64,000 nt of DNA, taken from Methanobacterium alkalithermotolerans. GTDB taxonomy: Archaea > Methanobacteriota > Methanobacteria > Methanobacteriales > Methanobacteriaceae. Of this stretch, positions 9,678-18,022 are shown in pieces. The stretch lies in contig NZ_CP058560.1 of assembly GCF_018141185.1 (NCBI RefSeq), forward strand, positions 1,583,501-1,647,500, read 5' to 3'. Below the pieces are notes generated by a model, which was given only the letters and a program-made list of their open reading frames with translations, made no database searches and was not told the origin of the DNA. Position numbers and translations under genes: made by a program. Numbering within the stretch: position 1 is the stretch's first letter; every line of letters begins with the position of its first letter.

Positions 9678-10010
9678 ATTATACTAAATAGTTTTTTTAG
9701 TAATCATAGTCTCTATAATTAATAATTTTTTTCTTTGTACCAGAATAAGGGCAGGATACAGATGAGGGTCCTAAATTTTATTAAGGGGTGGGATAAATAT
9801 TCAATATAATTATAAAGATTCAAAATCAGTAATCATTTTTTATGAGGCAATCTTACTCGTAAAAAAAAATATTAATGATAACTTATTTGAATAATTTACC
9901 GGTATTATTAAAGTTTGAAGCCCCTTAACTGTTTTGAGCCAAACTTTATATTTTAAAATTTATCAGAGTATGTTAATTTGATTGCACTTAGAACCTGAAT
10001 ATGTGATAAA
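9678..10010. other. 333-base intergenic region with promoter and inverted repeat
   Basis: I see no gene here. Oligo-T tracts just after radB (for example 9692-9698) could end its transcript. Near the right end a perfect 9-base inverted repeat, TAAAGTTTG (9909-9917) and CAAACTTTA (9940-9948), runs into the likely TATA box CTTTATATTTTA (about 9944-9955) of the aminotransferase gene. Transcription would begin around 9975. TGTGAT AAA precedes the ATG at 10011. Confidence 0.5.
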
Positions 10011-11168
10011 ATGATTTCACCTAAAAAATATGCCAAGGCTGCTAAAATACCGCCTAAAGGATTTAAAACATCTAATGATTTTTTTAATTACGTTTTCAAA
10101 GATAAAGAAATGATATGGATGGGTCAAAATACCAATCATCTCCATCAGGATAATAAAATTAATGATGCTATGATTGATTGTGTTGAGAGCCGTGAATATT
10201 GCAAATACCCTCCACCTGAAGGGTTTCCAGAGCTAAAAGATTTAGTATTAAATGACCTGGGTTTGCAAGATGATTTTGAAATCCTGATTACTGCAGGGGG
10301 AACAGAGTCTCTTTATCTGTGCATTAATAACATCCTGGAACCAGAAAATAACATGATTACCTGTGACCCGGGTTATCTGATTATTGATAATTTTGCCAGC
10401 AGGTTTGCAGATCAGGTCATATCTGTACCTATTTACCATAAGGAATGCAACTATAAATTAACCCCACAACTCGTTAAAGAGAACATGGATGAGAATACTA
10501 AACTCATTTCTCTTATAGACCCCTTGAATCCATTAGGGTCCTCTTATACTAAGGATGAGATAAAAGAATTTGCTAAAATAGCACAGGAAAATGACATATA
10601 TCTCTTACACGACATAACCTATCGGGACTTTTCCCGGGAACATCACCTTGTGGCCAAATACGCTCCAGAACACACTATAACTATTTATAGCTTTTCAAAA
10701 ATATTTGGAATGGCCGGCCTTAGAATAGGAGGAATTATTGCCACTCCCGATGTACTAAACTCTGTACGGAGTATACTGATAAATGACCTGGGGACCAATG
10801 TAATTTCTCAAGCAGGGGCAATAGCTGCTCTTAAATCCAAGCAGGAATGGATTGATGATATAAAAAATCAGACTCGAAAAAACCAGGATATTATAAAAAA
10901 AGCTGTTGATCAAGTTGAAGGCGCATTTTTACCAGTTTATCCTTCTGATGGTAATATGATAGCCATAGATTTGAAAGAAACAGGAATAGACCCTCAAGTA
11001 ATGGCTGACTACTTAATTGATAAAAAAATTTTTATTCGCCAGGGTGCCTACACCAGTAAGTTATTTGGGGACCGCTATATCCGCATAAGTTTTTCAGTTC
11101 CAGAATACCAGGTAAAAATATTTGCTGAAAAGTTTATAGAAGCCTGTGACAGATTAAGGCCCCTTTAA
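10011..11168 (+). CDS. PLP-dependent class I/II aminotransferase
   Basis: This 385-residue fold-type I PLP enzyme resembles the histidinol-phosphate/aspartate aminotransferase group. Visible features are [12 protein letters not shown] (cofactor-phosphate region, about 95), DPLNPLGSS with the conserved Asn (about 168-176), the PLP-contacting HDITYRDFS (about 197) and [16 protein letters not shown] with the Schiff-base Lys (about 230). The usual NPxNPTG reads DPLNPLG here. The substrate cannot be decided from sequence; related methanobacterial proteins are annotated only as aminotransferases. It is flanked upstream by a promoter with an inverted repeat and downstream by a hairpin terminator overlapping its stop codon. 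Confidence 0.83.
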   Translation: MISPKKYAKAAKIPPKGFKTSNDFFNYVFKDKEMIWMGQNTNHLHQDNKINDAMIDCVESREYCKYPPPEGFPELKDLVLNDLGLQDDFEILITAGGTESLYLCINNILEPENNMITCDPGYLIIDNFASRFADQVISVPIYHKECNYKLTPQLVKENMDENTKLISLIDPLNPLGSSYTKDEIKEFAKIAQENDIYLLHDITYRDFSREHHLVAKYAPEHTITIYSFSKIFGMAGLRIGGIIATPDVLNSVRSILINDLGTNVISQAGAIAALKSKQEWIDDIKNQTRKNQDIIKKAVDQVEGAFLPVYPSDGNMIAIDLKETGIDPQVMADYLIDKKIFIRQGAYTSKLFGDRYIRISFSVPEYQVKIFAEKFIEACDRLRPL

Positions 11169-11196
11169 TTATTAAAGGGCCGAATTTTTTATTTTA
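11158..11196 (+). terminator. Hairpin plus T-run terminator of the aminotransferase gene
   Basis: GGCCCCTTTAAT (11158-11169) pairs with ATTAAAGGGCC (11171-11181) with a single bulged C. It is followed by GAATTTTTTATTTT. The stem includes the TAA stop codon. It looks like a bacterial-style intrinsic terminator, which archaea do not strictly require. Confidence 0.6.
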
Positions 11197-11304
11197 AACT
11201 TCTTTAGTCACTTTTTTTAAATTTTTAATAGACTGCTTTTTTTTAAAAAATTAATAGATTTATAATTAAATAGAACGGAATTTAAGAGATATCAGATTAA
11301 AAGA

Positions 11305-13083
11305 TTATTCATCTTTTAAATAGTAATATTCTCCTATTTCTTTTTGATTACGGTCCAGATAACTATCTAACTTGTTAACACGTGGTCTTCTGGTTTCTTT
11401 GTCTCTACGGAAGGTTATACCCACATCTTTAAGGAAACTATTCATGGAAGATCTAAGTTCAGTTGGTTTAGTGGCATGTCCCTCCTGGCCGGGAGTCCCG
11501 TAAAATACCATCGCCCTATCTGAAATATAGTCAATAAATACTATGTCGTGATCAACAATAATTGAGGCTGCATGTCGGTTTTCAATAATCTTTCTGATGG
11601 CTCTTGCAGTTACCAGACGTTGCTCAACATCTAAAAAGGCAGTGGGCTCATCAAAAAGATACACTTCCGCTGGTTTAGAAAGAGTAGTGGCCACTGATAG
11701 CCGCTGTAATTCGCCTCCACTCAAATCTTTTACTTTTTTTTCTAAAATTTCTTCAATGGCAAATGGGCGCATTATTTCACTTTTAAAAATATTGGTTCCA
11801 TAGGTGGGGGCATGGGTGTATAAAAATTCTTCCACACTTCCTTCAAATTCTGAATCCAGATACTGTGGTTTGTAGGATATGGTGACTTTCTTTTTTATCT
11901 TTCCAGCATCAGGTTTTATCACTTCTGCCAGCATTTTAGCAAAGGTAGTTTTCCCAATACCATTAGGCCCAAATGCAGTAACTATCTCGTTATAATAAAT
12001 TTCACCTTCTTCGGCATCAAGTTTAAATCCATCATATGATTTTTTCAAAGAGGAGTAATCTGCTATAACCTGTCCTTCTCCTTCCGGGGTAGGGGGTCGG
12101 ACTTCAAATTCAATGGCCCGCTTTCTAAATCTAACATTTTCTTCTCTAAGGAATCCGTTTATATATGCATTGATTCCCACCCGGACTCCTCTCAAGTGAG
12201 AAACAACACCATATCCTCCTGATTGACCATATAAAACATGAACATAATCTGAAATAGCATCAAGAGCTGCTAAATCGTGTTCTATGACCATAACTGACTT
12301 TCCTTCATTTGTCAATTCTCTTATAACTTTAACTGCATTCAGGCGCTGTCTCACATCCAGCCAGGAGGTTGGTTCGTCAAAATAATAGAAATCAGCATCT
12401 TTTAAAACAGCGGCGGCTATGGCTATTCTTTGCAGTTCTCCACCACTTAACTTGGATAATTCACGATCCATTATAGGCTTTATATCCAGAGTTTTAACTA
12501 CACTTTCCAGGGCTCCCCTTTCATCTACCTGTTCTAGTAAATTTCTTACCTCACCTTTAACATATCGAGGTAACAGGTCTACCATCTGGGGTTTATGCAC
12601 CACTTTTATCTGGCCTTTTGATAATTTATTAAAATAGTTCTGTAGTTGTGATCCTTTAAAATAATTGATAATATTCTCCCAGGAGGATTCTTCTTCATAA
12701 TTACCTAGATTGGGTATCATCTCTCCGGATAATATGCGGATAATTGTTGATTTTCCAATACCATTCGGCCCTAAAATACCCACCACTGATCCGGGATTGA
12801 TAGTGGGCAAACCAAATAATTGAAACATATTTTGCCCATAGCGATGAATGGGATCTTCTAAAGCTTCTGGAAGATTAATAATATCCACCGCATTAAAGGG
12901 ACATCTTTTAGTACAGATACCACAACCGGAACACAGTTCTTCAGATATAATTGGCTTTTTTGTTTTTTCATCAATTACAATGGTATCCTCTTCCATCCGT
13001 ACTCCGGGACAGTATTCAATGCATACATAGTTACATTTTTTGGGTTGACATCTATCATGGTCTAATATGGAAATTCTACTCAA
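11305..13083 (-). CDS. ABCE1/Rli1 ribosome-recycling ATPase
   Basis: This soluble twin-ATPase splits ribosomal subunits after termination. The N-terminal Fe-S domain ([12 protein letters not shown] and [12 protein letters not shown]) carries the cysteines for two 4Fe-4S clusters. Two ABC domains follow, with Walker [10 protein letters not shown] and GPNGIGKTT, signature LSGGELQR in both, and Walker [10 protein letters not shown] and [10 protein letters not shown] place the start at TTG 13081-13083 because GGTGAT (13088-13093 on this strand) lies four bases upstream and gives MSRISILD, close to the family N-terminus. The frame continues seven codons upstream to a TTG at 13104 without such a site. 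It is 592 residues long. Identification is firm. Confidence 0.96.
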   Translation of the reverse strand: MSRISILDHDRCQPKKCNYVCIEYCPGVRMEEDTIVIDEKTKKPIISEELCSGCGICTKRCPFNAVDIINLPEALEDPIHRYGQNMFQLFGLPTINPGSVVGILGPNGIGKSTIIRILSGEMIPNLGNYEEESSWENIINYFKGSQLQNYFNKLSKGQIKVVHKPQMVDLLPRYVKGEVRNLLEQVDERGALESVVKTLDIKPIMDRELSKLSGGELQRIAIAAAVLKDADFYYFDEPTSWLDVRQRLNAVKVIRELTNEGKSVMVIEHDLAALDAISDYVHVLYGQSGGYGVVSHLRGVRVGINAYINGFLREENVRFRKRAIEFEVRPPTPEGEGQVIADYSSLKKSYDGFKLDAEEGEIYYNEIVTAFGPNGIGKTTFAKMLAEVIKPDAGKIKKKVTISYKPQYLDSEFEGSVEEFLYTHAPTYGTNIFKSEIMRPFAIEEILEKKVKDLSGGELQRLSVATTLSKPAEVYLFDEPTAFLDVEQRLVTARAIRKIIENRHAASIIVDHDIVFIDYISDRAMVFYGTPGQEGHATKPTELRSSMNSFLKDVGITFRRDKETRRPRVNKLDSYLDRNQKEIGEYYYLKDE

Positions 13084-13466
13084 CTTTATCACCGGTAAAA
13101 TCAAATAAAGTAATCAGGAAAACAATATTTTGAATCCTTTAATTATTTTAATATATAATTAATTTACTAAAATTCCATTACAATGAAAATCTTTCTAAAT
13201 TCATTTTAAAGATATAATTTTATTCTTATTAGTACTAGGAGATTACATCACTAATTAGTTTATCTAATCAGAAGGTTAATTAATATGATTATGTCTTTAA
13301 ATCATAATATGTGTATAGGGTATGCTTTAGGTTAGTTAATTTCAAAATTAAAAAAGTGATAATATTTACAGACTAAATCTTAATTTTTAATCCTATTAAA
13401 ACAAGCAAAATTAATATTAGAAGACTAATAACTTAAAAATAGAAAAAAGAAATGGGTAGAATTAGC
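13084..13466. other. 383-base intergenic region between ABCE1 and histone genes
   Basis: I see no gene. For the leftward ABCE1 gene, an AT-rich element (about 13145-13160, ATTATATATTAAAAT on the minus strand) is a plausible TATA box. The remainder is AT-rich with only weak short inverted repeats. The right end receives the histone transcript, for which no clear long T-run was seen. Confidence 0.4.
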
Positions 13467-13673
13467 TTAAACTTTTTTAACAGCTAATTCGATATCTGAT
13501 GCTTTAACAGTCTTTCTACCAGCGTGCTTTGCTAGTTTAACAGCTTCTAAAGCTAAGTTTTCGCCCATTTCTTCTAAAGCTTTTGCCAAAGCTTCTCTTG
13601 CATCATCACTTATTCTCATGGCACCGGCGTTTTTTATGATTCTCCCGACTGGTGCTATAGGTAATTCAGCCAT
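13467..13673 (-). CDS. Archaeal histone
   Basis: This 68-residue protein is a complete histone fold with no tails, of the HMf/HMt type. It binds and wraps DNA as dimers and longer assemblies. The N-terminal [16 protein letters not shown] and central [15 protein letters not shown] helices and the C-terminal [18 protein letters not shown] are all family-typical. The ATG follows GAGGTGATATT, a near-perfect ribosome site. Upstream a TATA-like ATTTAAATAG (about 13709-13718) fits a strong promoter. Methanobacteriales usually have more than one histone gene; only this one is in the window. Confidence 0.96.
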   Translation of the reverse strand: MAELPIAPVGRIIKNAGAMRISDDAREALAKALEEMGENLALEAVKLAKHAGRKTVKASDIELAVKKV

Positions 13674-13757
13674 AATATCACCTCAATTTAATCTGATACT
13701 CCATACTATTTAAATTTATCGTTTTTTTGGGCATCATCGTGACCTATATCTGGTTTC

Positions 13758-13792
13758 TGACACCATGAAATGTGTGTATTTGATGGGTGTCA
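13758..13792. repeat. Inverted repeat between histone and pth2 promoters
   Basis: TGACACCAT (13758-13766) and ATGGGTGTCA (13783-13792) are complementary apart from one extra G/C, with a 16-base spacer. The element is GC-richer than its surroundings. It lies upstream of the histone promoter and about 145 bases before pth2. It could be an operator or a small hairpin; nothing identifies its binding protein. Confidence 0.5.
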
Positions 13793-13938
13793 CCCGCGAC
13801 ATCCAGTTGTTAGTTAGAATTAATTTAAATTTATATTCTACATTTTATACTCCCGATAGATATCTGTATAAAAAATTAATATGCCATAATCTTCAAATAA
13901 GGATATAGAAAAATTTCTATTTTTTAAAAGGTGTAATA

Positions 13939-14280
13939 ATGAAACAAGTCATAATCATGAGAAGCGATCTGAATATGAGTCGTGGTAAAATAGCTGCCCA
14001 GGCATGCCATGCCTCATTGGGGTCATTTAAAAAAAGTGAATCTTCAAAATTAAAAAAATGGGAAAAAGAAGGCGAAAAAAAGGTAGTACTCAAAGTTGGT
14101 AGTCTAGAAGACCTTTATGAGATCTATGAAATAGCCAAAAAGAGCGATGCAGCTATTTATTTGGTTAAGGATGCAGGGCATACGGAAATACCAAGCTCAA
14201 CTGTTACCTGTTTGGGAATTGGCCCGGATGATGATGAAAAAATAGATAAAATAACAGGGGACTTGAAGCTACTTAAATGA
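13939..14280 (+). CDS. pth2: Peptidyl-tRNA hydrolase, archaeal/eukaryotic Pth2 type
   Basis: It releases the peptide from peptidyl-tRNA that drops off ribosomes. The 113-residue length is standard for Pth2. Signatures are [20 protein letters not shown] at the N-terminus with the catalytic Lys region, ACHASLGS next to it, and the C-terminal [19 protein letters not shown]. The start follows AAAGGTGTAATA. It appears to be expressed from its own promoter and is followed 93 bases later by mfnE in the same direction. Confidence 0.95.
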   Translation: MKQVIIMRSDLNMSRGKIAAQACHASLGSFKKSESSKLKKWEKEGEKKVVLKVGSLEDLYEIYEIAKKSDAAIYLVKDAGHTEIPSSTVTCLGIGPDDDEKIDKITGDLKLLK

Positions 14281-14373
14281 CGATAAAATATAATTCAATG
14301 TGGGGCCATGTCTACAATTAATTATAATATCTATTTTTATTTTAAGCAAAGATTTTTTTGATGGAGGTATTTA

Positions 14374-15030
14374 ATGGAATGGGTGGTAAAAGTCGGTGGA
14401 AGTCTTTTTCCTGAAAATGCAATTAAACTACTTCATGCCCTGGAAGGAAAGGAGGTAATGATAATTTGTGGCGGGGGCAATTTCGCCAACATGATCAGAG
14501 ATTATAACCAGGAATTAAAATTTTCAGATGATGCTTCCCACGAAGCGGCAATTTTATGCATGGATATCATGGGAAAGCTTTTAGCAGATAAGGTACCTGG
14601 CGCCCAATCATCAGATAATCTTAATCAGGTTAATAGGATACTGAAAAATAATAAAATCCCGGTATTTCTCCCTTCCAGACTAATTCATTATTTGGATCCA
14701 TTGGAACATTCCTGGAATGTTACCTCTGATTCAATTTCAGTTTATATTTCTCACATTTTACAAGCAAAACTTTTAATAGCAACAGATGTAGATGGTATAT
14801 ATACCCGAAAACCATCTTTCAAAGATGCTGAATTTATTAATGAAATAAGTGCTAAAAAACTACTATCTTTTGGTGAAACATCAGTTGATACTGCTTTGAG
14901 TGAGCTTTTAATCAATTTCGGGTCTAATTGTTACGTGGTAAATGGAAAATACCCTGAAAGGGCTCTCTCTATTATTGAAGGCAGATTTAGCAAAAAAAAT
15001 ATACAATATACCCTTGTTAGAGGTGATTAA
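14374..15030 (+). CDS. mfnE: Amino-acid-kinase-fold methanofuran biosynthesis kinase MfnE
   Basis: MfnE phosphorylates 5-aminomethyl-3-furanmethanol phosphate to the diphosphate during methanofuran synthesis. The protein has the amino acid kinase fold: VVKVGGSLF at residues 4-12, [10 protein letters not shown] near 33 and [13 protein letters not shown] near 131. In Methanocaldococcus jannaschii, as I recall, mfnE lies directly beside the aEF-1beta gene. Here only a 53-residue zinc ribbon separates mfnE from aEF-1beta, which supports the assignment over older labels such as generic amino acid kinase. The start follows GGAGGTATTTA. It is immediately followed by the zinc-ribbon gene with no intergenic base. 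Confidence 0.8.
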   Translation: MEWVVKVGGSLFPENAIKLLHALEGKEVMIICGGGNFANMIRDYNQELKFSDDASHEAAILCMDIMGKLLADKVPGAQSSDNLNQVNRILKNNKIPVFLPSRLIHYLDPLEHSWNVTSDSISVYISHILQAKLLIATDVDGIYTRKPSFKDAEFINEISAKKLLSFGETSVDTALSELLINFGSNCYVVNGKYPERALSIIEGRFSKKNIQYTLVRGD

Positions 15031-15192
15031 ATGGAAAAAATAGAGTGTACATCATGCAAACAAGAAATACCTCTGGTAGAACCTTATGTTAAATTTGAAT
15101 GTCCGACCTGTGAAGAAATGATCTATCGCTGTGAAAAATGCCGCACATTTGCCCATATATATCATTGTAAATGCGGATTCACCGGACCTTAA
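15031..15192 (+). CDS. Small zinc-ribbon protein (53 residues)
   Basis: This small gene begins on the base after the mfnE stop and ends at TAA 15190-15192. The ribosome site GGTGAT is formed by the end of mfnE, three bases before its ATG. The protein has eight cysteines in pairs at about 6/9, 24/27, 34/37 and 46/48, giving two zinc knuckles. It resembles the small archaeal two-zinc-finger family typified by HVO_2753 in haloarchaea, often encoded beside aEF-1beta. A translation or RNA-linked role is inference only. The gene is short but unambiguous because of its cysteine pattern and coupling. Confidence 0.85.
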   Translation: MEKIECTSCKQEIPLVEPYVKFECPTCEEMIYRCEKCRTFAHIYHCKCGFTGP

Positions 15193-15210
15193 TCTTAGAA
15201 TTTATAATAA

Positions 15211-15240
15211 AGGATTTAAAATCCTGTAAATCTATTTTTT
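15211..15240 (+). terminator. Hairpin terminator after the mfnE/zinc-ribbon pair
   Basis: AGGATTT (15211-15217) and AAATCCT (15219-15225) form a perfect 7-base inverted repeat around one base. A T-run, TCTATTTTTT, ends at 15240. It lies 19 bases after the zinc-ribbon stop. Confidence 0.5.
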
Positions 15241-15389
15241 GCATTCTGATTTTCATACTATAAATTTATATAGTATTAAATACACATTAAGTATTACTCA
15301 AGTGACATATATTAATACTAATTGAGTAATTTTATGCATTATAGAATGCAAATAAGGATTAAAAATTCAATTTAATTGGAGGTTAAATC
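15238..15389 (+). promoter_or_regulatory. aEF-1beta promoter region with nested inverted repeats
   Basis: An outer perfect 10-base inverted repeat is TTTGCATTCT (15238-15247) with AGAATGCAAA (15343-15352). An inner perfect 9-base repeat is ATTACTCAA (15293-15301) with TTGAGTAAT (15322-15330). The inner arms flank the probable TATA box CATATATTAATAC (about 15306-15318), so a bound dimer would compete with TBP. GGAGG (15379-15383) precedes the ATG at 15390. The repeats are visible; regulation is inferred. Confidence 0.5.
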
Positions 15390-15659
15390 ATGGGAGATGT
15401 AGTTGCTACCATTAAATTAATGCCCGAGAGTCCGGAAGTGGATCTCGAAAATATAAAAAAGAACATTGAAGATTCTATGCCTGAAAAAGCTGAATTACAT
15501 AAGATAGAAGAAGAACCTATTGCTTTTGGTCTGGTTGCTTTGAATGTAATCGTTGTAGTGGGAGATGCTGAAGGTGGAACTGAAGCAGTAGAAGAAAACC
15601 TATCAAAAATTAATGATGTGGGCAATGTAGAAGTAACTGATATTCGACGACTCATGTAA
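15390..15659 (+). CDS. ef1b: Translation elongation factor aEF-1beta
   Basis: This is the guanine nucleotide exchange factor for aEF-1alpha. The 89-residue protein matches the archaeal family along its length: MGDVVATIKLMPESPEVD at the N-terminus, the central EEEPIAFGLVALNVIVVVGD, and the C-terminal NVEVTDIRRLM, the segment that inserts into EF-1alpha. A strong GGAGGTTAAATC precedes the ATG. The gene is followed two bases after its stop by a TctA-like gene, so the two are probably co-transcribed. Confidence 0.95.
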   Translation: MGDVVATIKLMPESPEVDLENIKKNIEDSMPEKAELHKIEEEPIAFGLVALNVIVVVGDAEGGTEAVEENLSKINDVGNVEVTDIRRLM

Positions 15660-15661
15660 GG

Positions 15662-16918
15662 GTGAGGCCTATTTTTGATCTCATCCTGGCATGTTTTGCC
15701 GGAATTTTTTGTGGTGCGATCACCGGCCTTATTCCCGGTATTCATGTTAATACGGCTGGTGCAATTATTTTCGCATCATCTGTTTTTCTTTTAAATAATT
15801 TTTCTCCTGAGTTTTTAGGTGTATTTCTGGCTTCAATGGCCATATCTCACGCCCTTTTAGAATTCATCCCGTCTATTTTACTGGGTGTTCCTGAAGAGTC
15901 AACGGCATTATCTGTTTTACCTGGACATAGGATGGTTTTACAGGGAAGGGCAAGAGAAGCCATTCGCCTGGTGGCGTTCGGCGGGTTTGGGGCCATATTG
16001 ATAACCATTTTATTATTGCCTCTTTTTATAATGATCTTACCTCCTTTTTACTATCTAATAAAACCTTATATCTGGATTTTACTGATTTTTGGATCATTTT
16101 ACATGATAATCAGACTCAGTAAAGATCTAAAGACTTTTTTCTGGTCTTTAGTTCTGTTCCTTTTTTCGGGAATTGTGGGTTGGGTGATGCTGGAAACCCC
16201 TATGTCTGCTAATCTTTCTTTAATGTGTCTTTTCACCGGATTTTTTGGAGTCAGTACTCTAATTTATAGCTTGAATGAGAATTCTTTTTTACCTCATCAG
16301 AACAAATTTTCAAAATTAAATTTTAATGCATCATTATTCCGGGGCATCATCTCCGGAGGAGTATCTGGCACTATTTTAGGCTTTTTGCCCGGCTTTGGAC
16401 CAGCTCAGGGAACCATAATTGCCCAGGAATTAAGTGGTGGTGGGACAGAAAATAGCACGGAGAAATTTTTAACATCCATCAGTGGCTTGAATACGGCAGA
16501 TACTTTATTTTCATTAGTAGCTATTTTTTTAATTGGAAATCCGCGTAGTGGCATCGCTGTTTATATATCTCAAATAATTCAGGATTTTACTTTAAGTCAT
16601 CTACTATTTTTTATATTTGCATCACTCACTTCTGTTTCAGTGGCACTTATCTTGTGTTTAAAAATAGGGGATTGGCTAAGTGATTCATTACAGGGAATAA
16701 ACTATAATAAACTGACCCTGGTGGCCATATCTTTGATGGTCACCATACTCATGATTTTTTCAATTCTAGAACAATCTAATATCCTTTTTATCATTTTAGC
16801 ACTTCTAACCTCCACTGCGTTAGGCTTGCTTCCCCATTATCTGGGAGTAAGTAAATCACATTTAATGGGTGTTTTGATTGTGCCGGCCATAGTTATCTAT
16901 TATATTAAGTTCCATTAG
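15662..16918 (+). CDS. TctA-family polytopic membrane protein (COG1784)
   Basis: This ~418-residue membrane protein has roughly ten or more hydrophobic segments. It matches the TctA (tripartite tricarboxylate transporter large subunit) family, with GLIPGIHVNTAGA near residue 22 and the second conserved FLPGFGPAQGT near 240. Bacterial TctA works with TctB and TctC; no partner is encoded here, and archaeal COG1784 proteins are usually alone, so the substrate is unknown. The GTG at 15662 lies within GGGTGAGG, which looks like a ribosome site. An ATT at 15671, five bases after GGTGA, would give MFDLILA and may be the true start. It is coupled to aEF-1beta. Confidence 0.8.
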   Translation: MRPIFDLILACFAGIFCGAITGLIPGIHVNTAGAIIFASSVFLLNNFSPEFLGVFLASMAISHALLEFIPSILLGVPEESTALSVLPGHRMVLQGRAREAIRLVAFGGFGAILITILLLPLFIMILPPFYYLIKPYIWILLIFGSFYMIIRLSKDLKTFFWSLVLFLFSGIVGWVMLETPMSANLSLMCLFTGFFGVSTLIYSLNENSFLPHQNKFSKLNFNASLFRGIISGGVSGTILGFLPGFGPAQGTIIAQELSGGGTENSTEKFLTSISGLNTADTLFSLVAIFLIGNPRSGIAVYISQIIQDFTLSHLLFFIFASLTSVSVALILCLKIGDWLSDSLQGINYNKLTLVAISLMVTILMIFSILEQSNILFIILALLTSTALGLLPHYLGVSKSHLMGVLIVPAIVIYYIKFH

Positions 16919-16984
16919 AAAAATTAAGAGAATCAAACATTCAAAGTTTCCAGTAATTATAAAAAAATTAAAAAAATCCGGGAA

Positions 16985-18004
16985 TTAGATAATCAATGTC
17001 TTTTTAGCTAATTTTCGGGTGGCATTCACAAATTCTTTAGAATCGACCCCCGGGAAGGGGTCTATGATACACAAATCAAATTTTTCTTCTACAAAAGAAT
17101 CTATTTTTCTTATATCTACATTATAAATCTCAAAATTTTTACCATAACTCACTTTACAATTTTCCAGTTTTTCATCAAAAAAATCAACTTTAAATCCATT
17201 TGATTCCAGATTAAAGGTGGTCATGGTGGTGGCAGGTTTCCACAGGTCATTGAATACTACTTTATCTGCCCCGGCCTTAAGACAAAATATTCCCAGTGTC
17301 CCTGGTCCGCAGGTGGCATCCAAAACTTTAAAATCAGAATTCAGGTTATTATTTTTTAGAAATAAAGAAAGAGAGGTTATTTTGGGGGAATGCTGGCGGG
17401 GAACTTCAATATGAATCTGGCTTTGCTTTTTGTGAATACCTATAGGGCCAAGGGGAGTACTCAGGATATCACAGCGGAGATCACACCCTGCCAAAAGATC
17501 ATAAACATGAGGAGAGGACGAAAAATCTTTAATACCAACAGTATTATTTATTTCACCTTTTAATACTCCTTTAACCTCGCTTACTTCGCTGTAAATTATT
17601 TCAGCACATTTCTCATTCATTTTGGAAGCTAAAACAATTAAAGAATTATCTCCCAGGTAAGGCTCATTTTTTAAAGGATAGGCCGGAGTTATTAATGGCA
17701 CAGCAGAACTTCTAAGTTTACTTTTTTCATCTTGAATTTCTTCCCTAATCATAATTTTTAGAATATGGGCCATCACCAAATCCATATGCCGTTTACCACA
17801 CTCACATCTACCCCACTGGAGGTTAATTGAATCTAAATTAAGTTGATCTTTTAAAGGACGGAATTTCTTTAATTTAATGGTAGAACAAATAGGGCAGGGG
17901 CTATGTGCAGCATCTATTTCTAATAAAATTTCTTCTGAGTTCTTTAGGCATGCTTCACCACACTTACATTCCAATTCCATATGCTTAAATATTGGTTGTT
18001 TCAT
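16985..18004 (-). CDS. Zinc-ribbon SAM-dependent methyltransferase of unknown target
   Basis: The C-terminal half is a class I methyltransferase with motif I DATCGPGTLG (about 225), the acidic FNDLW after the next strand and a motif IV-like CIIDPFPGVD (about 313). The N-terminal half has Cys pairs suggesting a zinc ribbon (CKCGEAC, CPIC and CECGKRH). I do not recognise the substrate; DPFPG in place of NPPY argues against a classic adenine or guanine N-methyltransferase. The frame opens at ATG 18004, but MELECKCG at 17980 is an equally good start. Its start codon is only 18 bases from that of the divergent secretion ATPase, so the promoters interleave. Confidence 0.7.
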   Translation of the reverse strand: MKQPIFKHMELECKCGEACLKNSEEILLEIDAAHSPCPICSTIKLKKFRPLKDQLNLDSINLQWGRCECGKRHMDLVMAHILKIMIREEIQDEKSKLRSSAVPLITPAYPLKNEPYLGDNSLIVLASKMNEKCAEIIYSEVSEVKGVLKGEINNTVGIKDFSSSPHVYDLLAGCDLRCDILSTPLGPIGIHKKQSQIHIEVPRQHSPKITSLSLFLKNNNLNSDFKVLDATCGPGTLGIFCLKAGADKVVFNDLWKPATTMTTFNLESNGFKVDFFDEKLENCKVSYGKNFEIYNVDIRKIDSFVEEKFDLCIIDPFPGVDSKEFVNATRKLAKKTLII

Positions 18005-18022
18005 ATTAAATAGTTGAGGCTT

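Noticed and set aside
15383..15745. 120-codon minus-strand frame across aEF-1beta and the TctA-like start
   Set aside because: Opposes aEF-1beta, which is unambiguous; low-complexity Ser/Thr composition.
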